NCBI RefSeq assembly: GCF_042767895.1
Contig: NC_091564.1
Coordinates: forward strand, 7,275,265 to 7,285,264
Direction: 5' to 3'
Origin: Penaeus vannamei
Lineage: Eukaryota > Arthropoda > Malacostraca > Decapoda > Penaeidae
DNA length: 10,000 nucleotides
Shown: positions 1-8,057 of the stretch, in pieces
Numbering within the stretch: position 1 is the stretch's first letter
Layout of the letters: each line of letters opens with the position of its first letter
Position numbers and translations under genes: made by a program
Notes under the pieces: generated by a model
Database searches by the model: none
The model's input: only the letters and a program-made list of their open reading frames with translations
Told to the model about the DNA's origin: nothing

Positions 1-265
1 TTTGTGTGTCTTTGTAGGTTTATGTGTGTGTTTGTGTGGTGGTGTTTCCTTGACGGAAAGTTTAGAAAGGAAGGGTTGTGGTTGATGTTTTGTTTGCGCC
101 TGTGTGTATATGTGTGCCTGTGTGCTATTGTGTGTGCTTGTGTGTTTTTAGGTTTATGTGTGTTTGTGTGGTGGTATTTCCTCGACGAAGGGGTTAGAAA
201 GGAAGGTTGTGGTTGATATTTTGTTTGTGTCTGTGTGTTTATGTGTGTTTATTCCTGTGTGTGTG
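1..265. repeat. GT-rich imperfect tandem duplication, period about 133 bp
   Basis: Two diverged copies lie head to tail. Both contain a GGTTTATGTGTG start (about 17 and 151), a TTGTGTGGTGG stretch, a TTTCCT-GACG segment, then TTAGAAAGGAAGG and TTGTGGTTGAT, and then a TGTG-rich tail. The spacing is 132-134 bp, and a 2-bp difference in a GT run shifts the register. Substitutions (for example GGTGTTTCC against GGTATTTCC) show the duplication is not recent. Short open frames here encode low-complexity Cys/Val/Leu-rich peptides expected of GT-rich DNA and are not treated as genes. Confidence 0.75.
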
Positions 266-595
266 TGCTTTTGTGTGCGTTTTTGTTTGTTTATGTGTGA
301 TTCCTGGATTTTGTGTATTGCGTTTTTTAAATGCATGTGTATATATATCATATTTATATGGTTTTACATTTTCATTTTTAACCAGATTATCTATTTGTTT
401 ATCTATTTATCGGAATAATCATTTCTGTACGTGTGTATGTGTCATCCAGGACGACATCTTAATAATTAGAGGAAAATGTGTTAGTGTTTCATCAAAACAA
501 TTTTATGCCTTGAAGAAACAGTAATTATTCTGTTATCTTTGTTCTTGTCATTTTGTCTGTGTATATGAATGGGTTTCTAATAAACTGCACTAGAT

Positions 596-599
<4 letters not shown>
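266..599. other. AT-rich spacer without recognisable gene
   Basis: T-rich and GT-flavoured sequence grades into ordinary AT-rich single-copy DNA. No long ATG-initiated frame with non-repetitive composition, no tRNA-like cloverleaf and no internal repeat longer than a few bases was seen. Confidence 0.6.
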
Positions 600-631
<32 letters not shown>

Positions 632-645
632 TTGTGTGTGTGTAT

Positions 646-690
<45 letters not shown>
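600..690. repeat. (GT)n microsatellite, interrupted
   Basis: Two nearly pure TG blocks (about 600-628 and 652-690) are separated by TATTTGTG and TATG interruptions. Alternating purine-pyrimidine DNA of this length can adopt Z-form in principle. Confidence 0.95.
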
Positions 691-692
<2 letters not shown>

Positions 693-774
693 TAAGTACA
701 AGGGTCCGTAAGTGTAGCAACAATGAGGCAAATAATAATAAAGAAAACAAAACGTCAAAATAACATCTAAAGAT

Positions 775-865
775 CCCCCCCCCAAAAAAAAAAAAAAAAA
801 AATAGAACAAGAAAAATAAATGAATAAATAAAACGAAATAAAAAGAATAAAAATAAAATAAAAAG
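775..865. repeat. C9-A19 homopolymer junction and A-rich tract
   Basis: Nine C (775-783) are followed directly by nineteen A (784-802), then by an A-rich run of degenerate AATAAA/AAATA units to about 865. It could be a decayed poly(A) tail, but no retroelement body was recognised on its left. Confidence 0.8.
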
Positions 866-1074
866 TTCCTCACAAACAACAAACTATATATCCAATATAC
901 AGCCAATACACCTCTTTCAATTGAATTACACTTAACGCTGACGTCTCTCCCACTCGCTCCCCGTGTCATCCTCTTCGCAAATCCATATCGATGAAAGAGA
1001 CTTCTTGATCGTGTTTTCCTCTTCAAAAAGAAAGAAAAAAAAGGGGGGGGGGGAGATCGAGGAGAGTGCAACGT
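866..1074. other. Single-copy spacer with a G11 run
   Basis: About 200 bp of mixed-composition sequence contains an AAAGAAAGAAAAAAAA stretch followed by eleven G (1043-1053). Open frames run through it on both strands but only as extensions of the adjoining CT repeat. No gene call is justified. Confidence 0.55.
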
Positions 1075-1452
<378 letters not shown>

Positions 1453-1584
1453 CACTTTCTCTCTCCCTCTCTCTCTCCCTCATTCCCTCCTTCTCTCCTT
1501 TCTTCCTTCTCTCCCTACCTCCCTCACGCCCTCTCTCTTTGTCTCTCTGTCTGTCTCTTTGTCTGTCTGTCTCTCTCTCTCTTT
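1453..1584. repeat. Second degenerate polypyrimidine tract
   Basis: CT-rich DNA with CCCT, CCTT and GTCT variants, more interrupted than the first tract. It repeats the order CT then AT seen just upstream. Confidence 0.9.
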
Positions 1585-1903
<319 letters not shown>

Positions 1904-1929
1904 AGAGATACAACCATACGATAAGTTTA

Positions 1930-2028
1930 CCCCTACCCCCACCAACTCCCACCCCCTCATCCCCACCCACCCACCCCACGCCACCACCCAAGCCTCCATC
2001 CCCCACCACCCCCCACCCCCACCCACCC
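1930..2028 (-). repeat. C-rich tract with minus-strand G-quadruplex potential
   Basis: On the + strand, C runs of 3-6 are separated by one to a few bases: 1930-1933, 1936-1940, 1948-1950, 1952-1956, 1961-1964, 1966-1968, 1970-1972, 1974-1977, then 2000-2004, 2009-2014, 2016-2020, 2022-2024 and 2026-2028. On the minus strand this meets the usual four-G-run rule with short loops more than once, and the + strand could form an i-motif. It lies immediately after the long AT array. Confidence 0.75.
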
Positions 2029-2040
2029 AAGCCTCTGAGG

Positions 2041-2278
2041 ATAAAATCTAAACACCCGCATAAACACAGACAATAACACAAACAATAAACAGAAAACAAA
2101 AACCCCACCAGGCAATAGACGAAGCTATTGGCTGTATATTTCACCAAAGACAGTTTCCCGATGATGGTTTGTGCTGTAAATCCTGAGCGATGCAATGAGA
2201 AGAGGCGAACGATGCATTATGCATCTCGGTGGGTCGTTCTGGCCGGTTTTAAAGCGTGCGTGTAATTCTTTTCATTGT
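2041..2278. other. Single-copy spacer with two short hairpins
   Basis: This is ordinary mixed sequence. It holds two small inverted repeats: CAATAG-6 nt-CTATTG at 2113-2130 and GATGCA-TTA-TGCATC at 2211-2225. Neither has a following T-run or a gene next to it, so I do not call terminators. No gene was recognised. Confidence 0.55.
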
Positions 2279-2383
2279 TATTATCTTTATTATTATTGTA
2301 ATTATTATGATTATCTTTATCATTATTGTTATTATTATCATTATCATTATTATCATTATTATTATTATTATTATTATTATTAA

Positions 2384-2422
<39 letters not shown>

Positions 2423-2480
2423 CATTATTATTATTATCATTATATTATCATTATCATTATCATCTTCAACACTATTATTA
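2279..2480. repeat. ATT/ATC trinucleotide array
   Basis: TTA/ATT units with interspersed ATC and GTT variants. The purest block is about 2353-2420. The same degenerate TTA/ATC flavour continues more thinly to about 2690. Poly-Ile, poly-Tyr and similar open frames are repeat products. Confidence 0.93.
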
Positions 2481-2690
2481 TTAGCAAAAATAAGGTTTAT
2501 CGCCCCGTTAATACCATTACATTGTTATTACCATTACCATCATCATAATTTTTTTTTTATTATTACAATTGTTTTATCACCATTTGCATCATTCCTATCA
2601 ACCTTATTACAATCTTTCTTATCAGTATTTTAATTATTACGATCGTCTTCACAATCCCTCTCCTTCTCATTATCAGCTTCACCATCGCCA
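2481..2690. other. Degenerate ATT/ATC-flavoured spacer
   Basis: Loose TTA, TTACCAT and CATCAT units are mixed with non-repetitive bases and a T-run near 2549-2558. It connects two trinucleotide arrays. No gene was recognised. Confidence 0.6.
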
Positions 2691-2777
2691 ACATCATCAT
2701 TATCATCATCATCATCATCACCATCCTCATTATTATCCTCCTCCTCCTCCTCCTCCTCCTCCTCCTCCTCCTCCTCC

Positions 2778-2830
<53 letters not shown>

Positions 2831-2866
2831 TTCATCATAATCATCATTCCTACCACCACCACCATC
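2691..2866. repeat. Compound ATC-TCC-ATC trinucleotide array
   Basis: Three blocks: ATC units (2691-2735), uninterrupted TCC/CCT of about 14-15 units (2736-2779), then about 17 uninterrupted ATC/TCA units (2780-2830) and a degenerate CAT/CCA tail. Open frames encode pure homopolymer runs (His/Pro on +, Met/Arg and Asp/Glu on -). All frames stay open because the repeat lacks stops. I see no flanking non-repetitive coding sequence. Confidence 0.95.
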
Positions 2867-3117
2867 AGTTTTCATAAGCAACACTCTCACCAGAACAGTT
2901 ATATTTACCAGCCATCACAAAATGACAGCATTTTGAGCATTTCTAAATATACTAATTAATATATCTGTCATTGCTATCAGCTTGGAAATCACTAACGCTG
3001 AGGCTTATCACATGACTATCTTACTTAAGAAAGTAGATTTTATGATTATTTAGCTTTCTTAAAGGTGATAATTGGACTTTTACCCTAAACGAGGTCTTAG
3101 CTTATAGGGTGTCCTGC
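2867..3117. other. Single-copy AT-rich spacer
   Basis: Non-repetitive sequence, one of the few stretches of this kind left of position 3350. No ATG frame of note, no RNA-gene fold recognised and no similarity to other parts of the window noticed. Confidence 0.6.
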
Positions 3118-3200
3118 TTTACGAAAAAAAAAAAAAAAAATTGGCAACTCACATTCTGTTACGAAAGAAAATTAAATAATTGGCAACTCACTCACATTCT
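3118..3200. repeat. 41-bp tandem duplication
   Basis: Copy 1 (3118-3157) and copy 2 (3159-3200) both run TTACGAAA, an A-rich stretch, then TTGGCAACTCAC and ACATTCT. Copy 1 carries a long A-run (3124-3140). Copy 2 has AAAGAAAATTAAATAA in its place plus a 4-bp TCAC duplication. Confidence 0.8.
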
Positions 3201-3278
3201 CGAGTGATCTGATTTTTTTTCTCTTAATCATTCCGATCAGATGACATTTATTACTTATATTTACTCATGTTTTTGGTT

Positions 3279-3303
3279 AAAGAAAGAAAGAAAGAAAGAA
3301 AAA
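3279..3303. repeat. (AAAG)n microsatellite
   Basis: About five AAAG units ending in an A-run. It is followed by T-rich sequence up to the start of the large duplication. Confidence 0.85.
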
Positions 3304-3368
3304 TGCCAATCACATTTTTTCCTCGTTTTTTCGTTTTCTTTTTTTCATGTTTTTTTTCTCCTTTAATA

Positions 3369-3600
3369 GTTGGACATAGTATGGACGTCACCATCCTGTG
3401 AGAAGTAAAGGACATAATACCCCATTAACTCTGCTAATCGCCAGTTGTCTTTCACCATTAACCGGCTGGTATGGAACACCGGATGGACGCTCTTATACGG
3501 ATAAATCTCAAGGCAGAAGAAATTAAGACGTAAAATTACGCCACCCGCCCTTCCATGTACCAACGTAATCTCACTTCATCAAGGGCTTAACAATTAAATC
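3369..3600. other. Unique block 1 of copy A
   Basis: Non-repetitive sequence matching 6810-7041 at about 93.5%. A 66-codon minus-strand frame (3363-3563) crosses it, but it begins with TTG rather than ATG. In copy B the equivalent frame carries an in-frame TAG (AATACCCC changed to ACTACCCC) and its own terminal stop is lost. The changes do not look coding-constrained. Confidence 0.7.
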
Positions 3601-3618
3601 ACTGTTATGATATATATG

Positions 3619-3886
3619 TTTTCTTTCTTTCTTTTTTTCTTTTCTTTTTACTTTTAATTCTTTTCTTTTCTTTTCTTTTCTTTTCTTTTCTTTTGTTTGC
3701 TTTTCTTTTCTTTTCTTTTCTTTTCTTTTCTTTTCTTTTCTTTTCTTTTCTTTTCTTTTTTTCTTTTCTTTTCTTTTCTTTTTTCTTTTCTTTTCTTTTT
3801 TCTTTTCTTTTCTTTTTTATTTTTCTCCTTTTCTTATCTTTTCTTTTTTTCTTATCTTATCTTTCTTTTCTTTTTTTCCTTTTTTT
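3619..3886. repeat. TTTTC pentanucleotide array, copy A
   Basis: TTTTC units, nearly pure from 3661 to about 3760, then mixed with TTTTTTC and TTATC variants. The equivalent tract in copy B (7060-7167) is less than half as long and much more degenerate, so this array expanded in A or collapsed in B. Phe/Leu/Ser-rich open frames on + are products of the repeat. Confidence 0.93.
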
Positions 3887-4110
3887 AATGGATCCACCGT
3901 TGTTAACTTCTTTTATATCTTGGTGATATTGGAATCGGTGATATTCCTGTGATACAACCCGGCCCTTCTGCAGGAATTGAAATCCTTTACACATATTGTA
4001 GAGTTCTGTCGTTATAGCCTCAAGTGAGAAAGAAAAGTCTAGAAATAGTTTTAGAACCAAAAATGACAAGAACTCCAGCATTGTTTTGTGCAGTTCATTC
4101 ATTTCAGTTT
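3887..4110. other. Unique block 2 of copy A
   Basis: Starts AATGGATCCACCGTTG and matches 7168-7390 with about six substitutions (97%). An 81-codon ATG-initiated minus-strand frame (3857-4102) spans it. In copy B the same frame is interrupted by a TAG (CTGTGATACA changed to CTATGATACA on the + strand), so I do not call a gene. No domain was recognised. Confidence 0.7.
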
Positions 4111-4198
4111 TATTTATTTATTTATTTTCATTTATACATTTTTTAAATTTAATTTTTATTTATTTTTTTATTTTATTTTATTTATTTTATTTTTTTTT
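4111..4198. repeat. TTTA/T-rich tract, copy A
   Basis: TTTA and TTTTA units with T-runs. Copy B retains only a short TTTA run (about 7391-7413), so about 60 bp is length variation of this repeat. Confidence 0.8.
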
Positions 4199-4340
4199 GT
4201 TCACAGCACTGACTCTATCCATAAACTTTTATTTAGGAGTTATTTTTACGTCTGCAACTTTATTTACTCTAAAACGTATAAATTTAATATCCATATTTCT
4301 TCATGTCTTTTTATTTATATCTGTATTGTATAACGATCTA

Positions 4341-4412
4341 TGTGTGTGTTCATGTGTGTATGTTGTGTGTGTGAGTGTGTGTGTGTGTGAGTGAGTGAGT
4401 GAGTGAGTGAGT

Positions 4413-4496
<84 letters not shown>

Positions 4497-4684
4497 ATGT
4501 GAGTAAGTGAGTGAGTGAGTGAGTGAGTGAGTGAATGAGTGAGTGAGTGTGTGTGTATGTGTGTGTGTGTGTATGTGTGTGTGTGTGAGTGAGTGAGTGA
4601 GTGAGTGTGTGTGTGTGTGTGTGTGTTTATGTGTGTGTGTTTATGTGTGAGTGAGTGTATGTGTGTGTGTGTGTATATATATGT
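4341..4684. repeat. GT / GAGT compound array, copy A
   Basis: TGAG tetranucleotide blocks (4388-4416, about 4501-4548, about 4586-4607) alternate with GT blocks. The longest pure GT run is 4422-4493 (36 units). The copy B equivalent (7551-7752) is about 140 bp shorter and has a GA-repeat variant near 7597-7608. Confidence 0.95.
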
Positions 4685-4997
4685 ATGAACGAGTGAGTGA
4701 GCGTATGCACGAGTATTTTGGCGTACCCGTCCTTACGTATATGCAAGAATACCCCCCCCCCTCCCCCAACCCATCCTTTTCCCCCTCCATCGTCCTCCAT
4801 TTCGTCCAACCTCCTCTCCCCTAGAGATGCTATCGCCCTTCCCTTCCCCGCCTCCCACCCGATCCTCCAGAATCCACGGAAATAAAATATTTTGCAACAA
4901 CAAGACAGCCTTCAAAGAGCTGCACGTTCGGATTTTCAGCGCCTCTCTCCGCTCGCCCCCCCCCCCTTTCACAGCCGGAGTGATACTGCTCTTAGAT
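4685..4997. other. Left flank of the 26-bp minisatellite, copy A
   Basis: Non-repetitive, C-rich flank matching 7753-8057. It carries C10TC5 (4752-4767) and further C runs that give minus-strand G-quadruplex potential, plus a second C-run near 4957-4967. From about 4741 onward only about three substitutions separate it from copy B, apart from C-run lengths and a 5-bp indel in the CCCTT run near 4838. That is clearly fewer changes than in the outer parts of the duplication. Confidence 0.75.
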
Positions 4998-5387
4998 TCC
5001 TCGTTCTCATCTCCTTTCTCGGGTCCTCGTTCTCTTCTCCTTTCTCGGGTCCTCGTTCTCATCTCCTTTCTCGGGTCCTCGTTCTCATCTCCTTTCTCGG
5101 GTCCTCGTTCTCATCTCCTTTCTCGGGTCCTCGTTCTCATCTCCTTTCTCGGGTCCTCGTTCTCATCTCCTTTCTCGGGTCCTCGTTCTCATCTCCTTTC
5201 TCGGGTCCTCGTTCTCATCTCCTTTCTCGGGTCCTCGTTCTCATCTCCTTTCTCGGGTCCTCGTTCTCATCTCCTTTCTCGGGTCCTCGTTCTCATCTCC
5301 TTTCTCGGGTCCTCGTTCTCATCTCCTTTCTCGGGTCCTCGTTCTCATCGCCTTTCTCGGGTCCTCGTTCTCATCTCCTTTCTCGGG
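4998..5387 (+). repeat. 26-bp minisatellite, 15 units (copy A)
   Basis: Exactly 390 bp, so 15 complete monomers with no partial unit. The monomer starts TCCTCGTTC and ends TTTCTCGGG (a consensus example is 5050-5075). It is 21/26 pyrimidine on the + strand and holds two CpGs. Only two bases differ from consensus: 5035 (unit 2, position 12 A to T) and 5350 (unit 14, position 15 T to G). Confidence 0.98.
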
Positions 5388-5450
5388 CGTCTTTGTGTGT
5401 TATTCAGTGCTTTTCGTTGCAGGCCAGGTTTGCAACTCTCACTTTGTAAC
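5388..5450. other. Right flank of the minisatellite, copy A
   Basis: Starts CGTCTTTGTGTGTTATTCAG directly after the last GGG. It is identical to copy B from 5388 through about 5487, about 100 bp without a difference. That is much better conserved than the rest of the duplication. Confidence 0.8.
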
Positions 5451-6050
5451 TTCGAATATCGAGGGAAAATAATTTCTGTGTGTCTCTAGGGAAACAGTGT
5501 CTATGGGAGAGAATTTCTGATTATTTGTGGAGGAAATAGCTAGGAAACGTAATTTCTATGTCTCTAAGATAGAATTTCTTCTTATCCAACTCTGCCTTCA
5601 TAACGTCCGCGAATATCGAGGGAAAATAATTTCTGTGTCTCTAGGGAACAGTGTCTAAGGGAGAGAATTTCTGATTATTTGGGGAGAAAATAGCTAGGAA
5701 ACGTAATTTCTGTCTCTAAGATATAGAATTTCTTCTTGTCCATCTGTCTTTATAACTTCGAATATCGAAGGAAAATAATTTCAGTGTGTCTCTAGGGAAC
5801 AGTGCCTAAGGGAGAGAATTTCTGATTATTTGTGGGGGAAAATAGCAAGGAACCGTAATTTCTGTCTCTAAGATATAGAATTTCTTATCCAACTCTGCCT
5901 TTTTAACTTCGAATATCGAGGGAAAATAATTTCTGTGTCTCTTGGGAACAGTGTCTAAGGGAAAGAATTTCTCATTATTTGTTTGGGGAAATAGCTAGCA
6001 AACGTAATTTCTATGTCTCTAAGATATAGAATTTCTTCCTATCTCAAGAG
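5451..6050 (+). repeat. Four tandem units of a ~150-bp repeat (copy A)
   Basis: GAATATCG at 5454, 5611, 5760 and 5911 marks four units spaced 157, 149 and 151 bp. Each runs GAATATCGAGGGAAAATAAT, then CTCTAGGGAACAGTG, GAGAATTTCTGATTATTTG, AAATAGCTAGGAAACGTAAT, and CTCTAAGATATAGAATTTCT. Units 1-3 end in a TCCAACTCTGCC-like spacer and unit 4 passes into TATCTCAAG. Copy B has a single unit here. Confidence 0.93.
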
Positions 6051-6432
6051 AAATAAGAGAATACAGTTTCTGCGAATCTCTAAGGAAAAGAAATTCTAAG
6101 TAACACAATTTCTATCTGTCTCTGGAAAAAAATAATGTTTAAGGAATTGAATGTGTCTGTTCTATAGGGGAAAATTTCTATATACTTTCTCTAGGGGATT
6201 TCTTTATATTTCTAGGAAAATAGTCCACGGGAATACAGTTTCAATATATATTACTACATCTTTCCAGATGAATGCAATTTCTACATTTATTTCTGACATA
6301 TTTCTTGGACGTAGAATTTCTAAATATTTCAAGATATATCGAGTTCTAGAATTTCTACATATTACAAGATTACAATGATTTTTGTAATCTGTTTAAAGAA
6401 ATAATCTTTGCCTTACGCTTTGGATTATAATT
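6051..6432. repeat. AATTTCT-rich zone, copy A
   Basis: Diverged sequence in which AATTTCT or one-base variants recurs every few tens of bases (for example 6107, 6173, 6278, 6316, 6351), often followed by CTCTAGGGG or CTATAGGGG. It looks like an older, decayed form of the ~150-bp repeat just upstream. It matches 9251-9626 at roughly 92-93% by eye. Confidence 0.6.
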
Positions 6433-6434
6433 TA

Positions 6435-6511
<77 letters not shown>
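6433..6511. repeat. (AT)n microsatellite, copy A
   Basis: A nearly pure AT run with one TATG interruption near 6440, in the same position within the unit as 9627-9711. Confidence 0.96.
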
Positions 6512-6515
<4 letters not shown>

Positions 6516-6770
6516 TTTGTATATGCCTAAAGATTATGCTTTCGAAATATTTATCTACGTAGTTAAGGGATTATAATTTGTGCCCGTATTCCTATAGTTT
6601 TCTGGGAATTATCTGTTAAACCTAGAGATTAGATGTTATCATTTATCAGAGAATATATTTGAAATATATTGCTGGATAATATAATTTCAACACATATAGT
6701 TTCTATTTGTTAAAGTTATTTCATTATCTTTAGTGTCAAACCAATATCAGAGAAATATCAGATATATGAG
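6512..6770. other. End block of copy A
   Basis: A 259-bp AT-rich single-copy block matching 9712-9970, which has the same length. I count about 14 substitutions and two single-base indels that cancel. Neither strand has a long frame. Confidence 0.75.
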
Positions 6771-6799
6771 TCGAAGACTAAAGTAAGTTTTTTTTTTTC
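6771..6799. other. Junction between copies A and B
   Basis: After the shared end ATATATGAG come 17 bp found nowhere else in the window (TCGAAGACTAAAGTAAG), then a T-run leading into the CTCCTTTGATAGTTGG start of copy B. Copy A also starts in a T-run, so homopolymer T marks both left edges. Confidence 0.75.
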
Positions 6800-6809
6800 T
6801 CCTTTGATA

Positions 6810-7041
6810 GTTGGACATAGTATGACCGTCACCATCCTGTGAGAAGTAAAGGACATACTACCCCATTATCTCTGCTAATCGCCAGCTGTCTTTAACCATT
6901 AACCGGCTGGTATGGAACACCGGATGGATCCTCTTATACAGATAAATCTCAAGGCAGCAGAAATTTAGACGTAAAATTACGCCACCCGCCCTTCCATGTA
7001 CCAACGTAATCTCACTTCATCAAGGACCTAACATTTAAATC
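6810..7041. other. Unique block 1 of copy B
   Basis: Counterpart of 3369-3600, with about 15 substitutions and no indels. The minus-strand frame seen in copy A has an in-frame TAG here. Confidence 0.7.
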
Positions 7042-7059
7042 ACTGTTATGATATATATG

Positions 7060-7167
7060 TTTTCTTTCTTTTTTTCTTTTCTTTTATCTTTTAATGGTTT
7101 TATTTCATTTTATTTTATTTTTGTTCTTTTCTTTTCTTATCTTTTCCTTTTTTTTTTCTTTTTATTT
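7060..7167. repeat. Degenerate TTTTC/T-rich tract, copy B
   Basis: Short, impure counterpart of the copy A pentanucleotide array, with TTTTA and TTTCA units mixed in. Confidence 0.85.
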
Positions 7168-7390
7168 AATGGATCCACCGTTGTTAACTTCTTTTATTTC
7201 TTGGTGATATTGGAATCGGTGATATTCCTATGATACAACCCAGCCCTTCTGCAGGTATTGAAATCCTTTACACATATTGTAGAGTTCTGTCGTTATAGCC
7301 TCAAGTGAGAAAGAAAAGTCTAGAAATAGTTTTAGAACCAAAAATGACAAGAACTCCAGCATTGTTTTCTGCGGTTCATTCATTTCAGTT
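7168..7390. other. Unique block 2 of copy B
   Basis: Counterpart of 3887-4110 at about 97%. The minus-strand frame open in copy A is cut by a stop here. No gene. Confidence 0.7.
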
Positions 7391-7550
7391 TTATTTATTT
7401 ATTTATTTATTTTCAGTGCTGATTCTATTCACAAACTTTTATTAAGATGGTTATTTTTACGTCTGCAATTTATTTACTTTAAAACGTATAAATTTAATAT
7501 CAATATTTCTTCATGTCTCTTTATCGATATCTTTATTATATAACGATCTA
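7391..7550. other. Short TTTA run and AT-rich spacer, copy B
   Basis: A brief TTTA run (to about 7413) is followed by AT-rich sequence homologous to 4203-4340, including the CAAACTTTTATTA and AAAACGTATAAATTT stretches. No gene was recognised. Confidence 0.65.
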
Positions 7551-7576
7551 TGTGTGTGTTCATGTGTGTGTGTGTA

Positions 7577-7608
<32 letters not shown>

Positions 7609-7663
7609 TGAGTGAGTGAGTGAGTGAGTGAGTGAGTGAGTGTGTATATGAGTGAGTGAGTGA

Positions 7664-7694
<31 letters not shown>

Positions 7695-7752
7695 TTTATG
7701 TGTGTGTGTGTTTGTGTGTGAGTGAGTGTGTGTGTGTGTGTATGTGTGTGTG
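7551..7752. repeat. GT / GAGT compound array, copy B
   Basis: GT runs with GAGT blocks (about 7608-7641 and 7649-7669) and a short GA run. It lacks the 36-unit pure GT run of copy A. Confidence 0.94.
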
Positions 7753-8057
7753 AACGAGGGAATGAGCGTATGCATGAGTATTTTGGCTTATCCGTCCTTA
7801 CGTATATGCAAGAATACCCCCCCCCCAACCCACCCTTTTCCCCCCTCCATCGTCCTCCATTTCGTCCAAACTCCTCTCCCCTAGAGATGCTATCGCCCTT
7901 CCCCGCCTCCCACCCGATCCTCCAGAATCCACGGAAATAAAATATTTTGCAACAAGAAGACAGCCTTCAAAGAGCTGCACGTTCGGATTTTCAGCGCCTC
8001 TCTCCGCTCGCCCCCCCCCTCCCCACTTTCACAGCCGGAGTGATACTGCTCTTAGAT
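7753..8057. other. Left flank of the minisatellite, copy B
   Basis: Counterpart of 4685-4997. It has a shorter C-run at 7818-7826, a 5-bp deletion in the CCCTT run near 7900, and an altered second C-run with CTCCCCA added near 8020. Otherwise it is nearly identical to copy A from about 7796. Confidence 0.75.

Larger units (their letters stand above)
4827..5489 (+). other. 220-codon open frame across the minisatellite, probably non-coding
   Basis: The frame starts at a real ATG (4827), runs through the C-rich flank, crosses the whole 26-bp array as a repeating Ser/Leu/Phe/Arg/Pro peptide with a 26-residue period, and stops at 5487-5489. In copy B the homologous ATG is followed by a 5-bp deletion that shifts the frame and ends it after 17 codons. 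The frame's length depends on the array having no stop codon in any forward frame. There is no recognisable domain or conserved non-repeat portion. I list it because it is the best ATG-initiated candidate in the window, but I judge it fortuitous. Confidence 0.2.
3350..6770 (+). repeat. Large tandem duplication, copy A (3.4 kb)
   Basis: The left edge is in a T-run before CTCCTTTAATAGTTGG. The right edge is AATATCAGATATATGAG. The same blocks recur in the same order and orientation in copy B, offset 3441 bp at the left edge and 3200 bp at the right edge. Hand-counted identity of unique blocks is about 93.5% (first block, 15 changes in about 232 bp), 97% (second block, 6 in about 224), about 99% beside the minisatellite and 94% (final 259 bp). 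Length differences are confined to arrays. The unit contains no recognisable gene. It may be a segmental duplication or two adjacent copies of a dispersed element. Confidence 0.93.

Noticed and set aside
2211..2225. GATGCA-TTA-TGCATC hairpin as a terminator
   Set aside because: Stem of only six pairs, no T-run after it and no gene nearby.
2569..2877. Homopolymer-rich frames (His/Pro, Met/Arg, Asp/Glu) on both strands
   Set aside because: Pure products of ATC and TCC repeats. The simultaneous openness of several frames on both strands is the mark of a trinucleotide repeat, not a gene.
3363..3563. 66-codon minus-strand frame in unique block 1
   Set aside because: It starts at TTG. The copy B equivalent has an internal TAG and loses the terminal stop, and I recognise no domain.
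3857..4102. 81-codon minus-strand ATG frame in unique block 2
   Set aside because: Copy B carries a stop in the same frame, the C-terminal part runs into the T/TTTTC repeat as Lys/Arg, and no family is recognised.
4881..4886. AATAAA as a polyadenylation signal
   Set aside because: The hexamer is present (and conserved in copy B), but there is no gene upstream and the motif is common in AT-rich DNA.
5411..5431. Possible 3' splice site (pyrimidine-rich stretch ending GTTGCAG)
   Set aside because: It resembles an acceptor, but there is no supporting exon or transcript evidence and no matching donor context I could defend.
4892..5449. 185-codon plus-strand frame, the copy A equivalent of the above
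   Set aside because: It also starts at TTG with no in-frame ATG, and has the same repeat origin.
3350..6770. Helitron or DNA transposon with terminal inverted repeats
   Set aside because: The ends (CTCCTTT... and ...ATATATGAG) share only CTC/GAG, there is no target-site duplication, no canonical Helitron end and no transposase.
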